Shown: in pieces, positions 59,692 to 64,000 of the stretch
Numbering within the stretch: the stretch's first letter is position 1
How the letters are laid out: every line of letters begins with the position of its first letter
NCBI GenBank assembly: GCA_017448975.1
Contig: JAFSKN010000027.1
Coordinates: 1 to 64,000, forward strand
Source: Clostridia bacterium
GTDB taxonomy: Bacteria; Bacillota; Clostridia; Christensenellales; Aristaeellaceae
Direction of reading: 5' to 3'
Length of the DNA: 64,000 nt
Notes under the pieces: model-generated
What the model saw: the letters and a program-made list of their open reading frames with translations, nothing else
What the model was told of the DNA's origin: nothing
Database searches by the model: none
Made by a program: the position numbers and the translations under genes

Positions 59692-59738
59692 AAACCGCCT
59701 CGGGATTCCAGCAAAAACGGAATCCTGAGGCGTTTTTT
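59692..59738. terminator. Bidirectional terminator
   Basis: A 14-bp stem (CGCCTCGGGATTCC/GGAATCCTGAGGCG, one mismatch) has AAAAAAC on the left and TTTTTT on the right, between the beta-helix gene and the convergent opp operon. Confidence 0.85.
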
Positions 59739-59782
59739 CGGATGGCTTTAGGTACTGTGGAGAATATCATCCTCAGCGGCTT

Positions 59783-60709
59783 TTATTGCTTTCCCGTCCA
59801 CGCGGCAAATTCTTCATCGGTAGCCAGCACGGTATGTGAACCGCCCGCGCTGTGCTCCGTGCCCTTGGCATAGTCGATGCCGCTGGCCGCATAATTGTAG
59901 ACGATGGACTGGCGGCGTTTTTCCACCTCGGGATTGGGATACGGAATGGCGGAAAGCAGAGATTTCGTGTAGGGATGGATGGGGTTGGCGAAGATTTCTT
60001 TCTTGGTGCCCGCCTCCACCATATACCCCCGATGCAGCACGCCGATCCGATCGGAAATATATTTGACCATGCTCAGGTCGTGGGCGATAAAGAGGTAGGC
60101 GCAGCCCGTTTCCTCCTGAATATCCTTCATCAGGTTCACCACCTGCGCCTGGATGGATACATCCAGGGCGGAGATGCACTCATCGGCAATGATGAGCTTG
60201 GGATTCATGATCAGCGCCCGGGCGATGCCCACACGCTGGCGCTGGCCGCCGGAAAACTGGTGCGGATAGCGGGCGGCGTGCTCGGGGCTCAGGCCCACCT
60301 TCTTGAGCATTTCGCTGATCTGCTCCGCCCGATCGTTCCTGGAGGAAGCGCGGTGATGGATATCCAGCCCCTCGCCGATGATGTCGGCCACCTTTTTCCG
60401 GGGATTGAGGGAGGCCATGGGGTCCTGGAAAATCATCTGCATTTCCTTGCGCAGCATGGCGCGGGTGTCGCTGTCCATCTTTCCGGTAATATCCCGGCCG
60501 TTGAAGGTCAGCTTGCCGCCGGTGGGATTGTACAGGCGGATAATGCTGCGGCCGATTGTGGTTTTGCCGGAGCCGGACTCGCCCACCAGCCCGTAGGTCT
60601 CGCCGGGATAAATCTCAAAGGACACGCCGTTGACAGCCTTGACGGTGTAGGTGCGGGAAATGGGGAAAAACTGCTGCAGGTTTTCCACTTTCAGCAAAGG
60701 CTGGCTCAT
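59783..60709 (-). CDS. oppF: Oligopeptide ABC transporter ATP-binding protein OppF
   Basis: I start at the ATG at 60709 ([20 protein letters not shown]), which overlaps the oppD stop by four bases. The 308-residue ATPase has Walker A GESGSGKTTIGRSI, signature FSGGQRQRVGIARAL, Walker B IIADECISALDVSIQ and the OppF-type end HPYTKSLLSAIPYPNP. It pairs with OppD to energise peptide uptake. It is the last gene of the operon. Confidence 0.93.
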   Translation of the reverse strand: MSQPLLKVENLQQFFPISRTYTVKAVNGVSFEIYPGETYGLVGESGSGKTTIGRSIIRLYNPTGGKLTFNGRDITGKMDSDTRAMLRKEMQMIFQDPMASLNPRKKVADIIGEGLDIHHRASSRNDRAEQISEMLKKVGLSPEHAARYPHQFSGGQRQRVGIARALIMNPKLIIADECISALDVSIQAQVVNLMKDIQEETGCAYLFIAHDLSMVKYISDRIGVLHRGYMVEAGTKKEIFANPIHPYTKSLLSAIPYPNPEVEKRRQSIVYNYAASGIDYAKGTEHSAGGSHTVLATDEEFAAWTGKQ

Positions 60710-61791
60710 TTGAATTTTTCCACCTCTTTCCGCGCCCGCTCCAGCCGGGCCTGCAATTCCTTGGGCATTTCGATCTTGGGCGCGTCGGGATGCAGCAGCC
60801 ACGTGGCGGCAAAGTGCGTCCTGCTGACCTGGAACAGCGGCGGATCGGCCTTTTCATCGATGGCCATGGCAAACTGATTCCGGGCGGCGAAGGCGTCGCC
60901 CTTGGGTTCGTGCAGCAGATTGGGCGGGCTGCCGGGAATGGAATACAGCCGATCGTCGTCGGTATCCAGATCGGGCATGGCGGAAAGCAGGCCCCAGGTG
61001 TAGGGATGCTTGGGCTCGTAGAAAATTTCATTCACATTGCCCACTTCCACGATCTTCCCGGCATACATCACATCCACATAATCGGCCACCTTGGCCACCA
61101 CGCCCAGGTCGTGGGTGATATAGATCACGCTGAGCTTCATTTTTTTCTGGATGTCCATGATGAGCTCCAGGATACGGGCCTGGATGGTCACGTCCAGGGC
61201 GGTGGTAGGCTCGTCGCAAATGAGGATATCGGGATCGGCGCTCAGGGCAATGGCGATCACCACCCGCTGGCGCATGCCGCCGGACAGCTGATGCGGATAA
61301 TTGCGGAAGCGCTTTTCCGCGTCGGGAATGCCCACCAGCCCCAGCAGTTCGATCGCCCGTTCTCTGGCGGCCTTTTTATCCATGTTCTTGTGCAGGAACA
61401 TGCCCTCCATGATCTGCTTTCCGATGGTCATGGTGGGATCCAGGCTGGTCATGGGATCCTGAAACACCATGGCGATCCGCTGGCCGTTAAAGTTCTGCCG
61501 CAGCTGCTTTTTGCTCATTTTCAGCAGGTCCACGGTCTGCTCCGCGCCGTTTTCATCGGTATAGGTAAAAAGGATTTCCCCGCTGTTGATAATGGCGTTG
61601 CTGTCCAGCAGCCCCATAGCGGCCTTCATAGTCACCGATTTGCCGGAGCCCGATTCTCCCACGATGGCCACCGTTTCGCCCTTGCACAGATCCAGGTTTA
61701 CGCCCCGGATGGCGTGAACGATGCCGGCGTTGGTCTTGAAGGAAATGTCCAGGTTCCTGATATCGAGGATGGTTTTGGATTGCTCGCTCAT
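60706..61791 (-). CDS. oppD: Oligopeptide ABC transporter ATP-binding protein OppD
   Basis: A 361-residue ATPase. Walker A is [18 protein letters not shown] (about 41-58), signature [15 protein letters not shown], Walker [16 protein letters not shown]. The OppD/DppD C-terminal motif is present ([40 protein letters not shown]), although the usual four-cysteine cluster ligands are not all visible in [17 protein letters not shown]. It works with OppF beneath the OppBC permease. The gene lies 13 bases after oppC. Confidence 0.93.
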   Translation of the reverse strand: MSEQSKTILDIRNLDISFKTNAGIVHAIRGVNLDLCKGETVAIVGESGSGKSVTMKAAMGLLDSNAIINSGEILFTYTDENGAEQTVDLLKMSKKQLRQNFNGQRIAMVFQDPMTSLDPTMTIGKQIMEGMFLHKNMDKKAARERAIELLGLVGIPDAEKRFRNYPHQLSGGMRQRVVIAIALSADPDILICDEPTTALDVTIQARILELIMDIQKKMKLSVIYITHDLGVVAKVADYVDVMYAGKIVEVGNVNEIFYEPKHPYTWGLLSAMPDLDTDDDRLYSIPGSPPNLLHEPKGDAFAARNQFAMAIDEKADPPLFQVSRTHFAATWLLHPDAPKIEMPKELQARLERARKEVEKFK

Positions 61792-61804
61792 CTTCTGCCC
61801 CTCC

Positions 61805-62845
61805 TCACATATCTTCCAGCTTGGGCGCCAGCGCTTCCCGCAGTCCGTCGCCGATGAAGTTGAACCCCAGCATCAGCAGGGCCAGCACGATAATGGGCGG
61901 CAGAATCTGGTAAGGCAGGGTGGTGATGTTGTTGAAGCCGTCTTCGATCAGCGTGCCCACGGAGCACTGGGGCAGCACGATGCCCACGCCCACAAAGCTA
62001 AGGAAAGCTTCGGTGAAAATGGCGGTGGGGATGGAAAACATCACCTGAGTGATGATGGGGCCGATGGTGTTGGGCAGGATCTCCTTGAAAATGATATGCT
62101 TGTTCCGCGCGCCTAAGGTGCGGCTGGCCAGCACGTATTCCTGCTCCTTGATTTTGAGCATCTCGGCGCGGGCGATCTTGCTCATGCCGATCCACTCGGT
62201 GAGCAGCAGCGCCACGATCACCAGTCCCATGCCCTTGGGCATAAAGATCGCCAGAACAGACACGATCACCAGCCGGGGCACGCTGTTGGCGATTTCCACG
62301 AAACGCTGCATCACGTTGTCCACCATGCCCCCGAAATAACCGGATATCAGGCCGTAGCTCATGCCAATGATCATATCGATGATAATGGTCACAAAGGCGA
62401 TCAGCAGCGACACCCGCGCGCCGTACCAGGTGCGGGTCCACAGATCGCGGCCTAAATCGTCGGTGCCGAAAAGGAAGGTATATTCAGCGAAATTGCCCTC
62501 CAGCGCTTCCCCGGTCAGCAGCTGATGCAGGGCGGGGATCTGGGGCGAAATGCCCTTGGCTACCACGCGCTTGTTTTTTTCATTGCGGTACTGCACGATG
62601 TCCCGATAGCCAAAGGAATTCATTACGGGGCCAAAGATTGCGAAAATAACGATCAGCAGAATGATGACAAGGCCCACCACCGCCCGGCGGTTTTTGAAAA
62701 AGTGGGTAAACACGCCCCGCCAATAGCTCTGAGAGGCGAAATTGGCGTCGGTACGGATGTCCCGCTGGGAAAGGAACACGAAATCTTCCTTCGTTGGCAC
62801 GTAATTTTCCGCGGCCGCGGCGGGCTGAATCATTTTTTTGGCCAC
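61805..62845 (-). CDS. oppC: Oligopeptide ABC transporter permease OppC
   Basis: A 346-residue permease with an N-terminal cytoplasmic extension (about 1-45) and six membrane helices. The OppC motif region is LFGTDDLGRDLWTRTWYGAR (about 128-147), VSLLIAFVTIIIDMIIGMSY, and the EAA-like loop RAEMLKIKEQEYVLASRTLG (about 226-245). It starts three bases after the oppB stop. It forms the translocation path with OppB. Confidence 0.93.
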   Translation of the reverse strand: MAKKMIQPAAAAENYVPTKEDFVFLSQRDIRTDANFASQSYWRGVFTHFFKNRRAVVGLVIILLIVIFAIFGPVMNSFGYRDIVQYRNEKNKRVVAKGISPQIPALHQLLTGEALEGNFAEYTFLFGTDDLGRDLWTRTWYGARVSLLIAFVTIIIDMIIGMSYGLISGYFGGMVDNVMQRFVEIANSVPRLVIVSVLAIFMPKGMGLVIVALLLTEWIGMSKIARAEMLKIKEQEYVLASRTLGARNKHIIFKEILPNTIGPIITQVMFSIPTAIFTEAFLSFVGVGIVLPQCSVGTLIEDGFNNITTLPYQILPPIIVLALLMLGFNFIGDGLREALAPKLEDM

Positions 62846-62848
62846 GCG

Positions 62849-63796
62849 TTACGCCTCCTCTCCCTTGGCCGACACGCGGATGCGGGGATCCAGCACGCCG
62901 TAGAGCAGATCCACGATCAGCATGATGCCAATGTACAGCGCCGAATACAGGATGCCCAGCGCCAGCACGTAGTTATAATCGATACCCTCCCCGGCGATGG
63001 CATCCACCATCAGCTTGCCGATGCCGTTGATGCCGTAAATTTTTTCCACCACCAGCGCGCCCGTGAGCAGGTCCACCACCAGAGGAGCCATCACCGTTAC
63101 GATGGGGATCAGGGCGTTGCGCAGCACGTGCGTCATCACCAGCTTGCGCCCATACATGCCCTTGGACTCCGCCAGGTGCACGTAGTCGCTGTCGAATACC
63201 TCCACCATCTCGTTGCGGGTGAAGCGGGCGATGGTGGACATGGTGAACAGGCTCAGGGAAATCGCGGGGATCACCGAGGAAAACTCAAACCGGCCGGGAT
63301 CAAAGAAATACGGGAAGAAGGGAATGCGGAAAGCAAAGGTATATTGCAGGAAGATCAAAAACACATATGAAGGCACGCATACGCCCAGGATGGAAAACAC
63401 CGTGCAGAACGCGTCCAGGAATTTTCCCTTATTGAGCGCCGCCGTAATGCCCAGCAGCAGCCCCACCAGCGAGCCCAGCAGAATGGCCGTGCCGCCGATG
63501 CGGAAGGAATTCGATATGGCGGTGGACAGCACGGTCTTGATGGGCGCGCCGTTGTACAGCGACGTGCCTTTGCCGAAATCGCCCTGCAGAACGTTGCCCA
63601 TGTACCGGATAAACTGTACCAGGATGGGATCGTCCAGCCCCATTTCCGCCCGCTTGTTGGCGATCTGCGCGGCGTTCATCCGTTCCGACGGAAAGGGATT
63701 GCCCGGCATGATGCGCACCAGCAAAAACAGCAGGAACGTAATGATCAGCAGCGTCAGCGCTGCCATTCCAAGCCGTTTCAATGTGTATTTGACCAT
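62849..63796 (-). CDS. oppB: Oligopeptide ABC transporter permease OppB
   Basis: A 315-residue permease with six helices. It has the OppB start (LKRLGMAALTLLIITFLLFL, LVRIMPGNPF), GDFGKGTSLYNGAPIKTVLS and the EAA loop VHLAESKGMYGRKLVMTHVL (about 206-225), and ends LLYGVLDPRIRVSAKGEEA. It lies 90 bases after oppA, separated by a hairpin. Confidence 0.93.
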   Translation of the reverse strand: MVKYTLKRLGMAALTLLIITFLLFLLVRIMPGNPFPSERMNAAQIANKRAEMGLDDPILVQFIRYMGNVLQGDFGKGTSLYNGAPIKTVLSTAISNSFRIGGTAILLGSLVGLLLGITAALNKGKFLDAFCTVFSILGVCVPSYVFLIFLQYTFAFRIPFFPYFFDPGRFEFSSVIPAISLSLFTMSTIARFTRNEMVEVFDSDYVHLAESKGMYGRKLVMTHVLRNALIPIVTVMAPLVVDLLTGALVVEKIYGINGIGKLMVDAIAGEGIDYNYVLALGILYSALYIGIMLIVDLLYGVLDPRIRVSAKGEEA

Positions 63797-63823
63797 AAAT
63801 CAGCGTTCCTTTAATATGGAATA

Positions 63824-63854
63824 GTCAGAGCGGCCTTTTGCGGACCGCTCTGAC
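63824..63854 (-). promoter_or_regulatory. Intercistronic hairpin between oppA and oppB
   Basis: A 10-bp stem (GTCAGAGCGG/CCGCTCTGAC) without a T run follows the oppA stop by 32 bases on the minus strand. It probably protects or uncouples the abundant oppA message rather than stopping all transcription. Confidence 0.6.
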
Positions 63855-63886
63855 CTTGATGGGGAATCCCTCCCCGGGGAAATAGC

Positions 63887-64000
63887 TTACTTGATGGTGG
63901 CGTTCTTATACACGCGGTTGAGAGCCACGGGATGGAATTCAATGCCTTCCACGCCGGAAACGATCAGGTTGGCGTTGGCCTTGGTATACAGAGGCGCAAT
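63887..64000 (-). CDS. oppA: Oligopeptide-binding protein OppA, C-terminal end (runs off right edge)
   Basis: The reverse strand is open from the window edge to a TAA at 63887-63889. The last 37 residues read IAPLYTKANANLIVSGVEG then IEFHPVALNRVYKNATIK. The P-L-Y-x-x-A-N motif and the tail are typical of the C-terminus of SBP_bac_5 peptide-binding proteins. Together with oppBCDF downstream on the same strand this is the substrate-binding lipoprotein gene. Only the end is in the window, so the signal peptide and lipobox cannot be checked. Confidence 0.75.
   Translation of the reverse strand: MAPLYTKANANLIVSGVEGIEFHPVALNRVYKNATIK

Overview
The window comes from a GC-rich (roughly 58-60 percent) member of the Firmicutes, most likely an uncultured gut-type clostridium. 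This placement is inferred from the gene families: Gram-positive PolC, a T-box upstream of alaS, MetNIQ, an HPr-family protein, AGGAGG-type ribosome sites, conjugative-transposon serine recombinases and the MEP isoprenoid pathway. No rRNA, tRNA or CRISPR array was seen.

Layout. (1) 1-7.3 kb is a decayed mobile element: an IS630-type transposase running off the left edge, a recombinase remnant, one complete serine recombinase, four small accessory genes (virulence-related family, sigma-like, DUF4314, HTH/TnpW-like) and a second recombinase that has lost its catalytic serine region. (2) 7.6-17.6 kb holds housekeeping and envelope genes: ychF, a short alaS under a T-box, three secreted proteins (one with a one-base frameshift in its signal peptide), an ECF sigma/membrane anti-sigma pair and a RibF-like nucleotidyltransferase. 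(3) 17.7-29.5 kb is one long co-directional cluster: frr, a 69-residue coupled gene, uppS, cdsA, a small membrane gene, dxr, a PARG-like macrodomain gene, rseP, ispG, a deaminase and polC. It joins ribosome recycling, undecaprenyl and phospholipid precursor synthesis, isoprenoids, intramembrane proteolysis and replication. (4) 29.7-34.0 kb is an AT-rich island with a small XRE regulator, hypothetical genes and two toxin-antitoxin modules (ParE/RelE-like and HepT/MntA). (5) 34.1-37.0 kb is metNIQ, preceded by a Cys/Met-rich 23-codon leader ORF and a terminator that look like a translation-controlled attenuator. (6) 37-46 kb holds a GH3 glycosidase, a TetR/MMPL divergent pair with a secreted coiled-coil protein, a broken acetyltransferase and an M18 aminopeptidase. 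(7) 46-53.6 kb is a signalling and repair block on the minus strand: a GGDEF cyclase, an M48 protease / TIM-barrel / fRMsr-MsrA operon, a GGDEF pseudogene, and a large [FeFe]-hydrogenase-like protein fused to a degenerate GGDEF and an apparently intact EAL domain. (8) 53.8-64 kb holds a sodium:solute symporter, pgi, an HPr-like protein with His15 but Asn46, a beta-helix protein, and an opp oligopeptide transporter operon that leaves the window inside oppA.

The strongest leads are the hydrogenase-like/EAL fusion (candidate redox or H2 to c-di-GMP sensor), the leader peptide attenuator before metN, four copies of a two-hairpin intergenic repeat with compensated stems, and the PARG-like gene inside the isoprenoid cluster. 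All functional statements are from reading the sequence; no database search was run.
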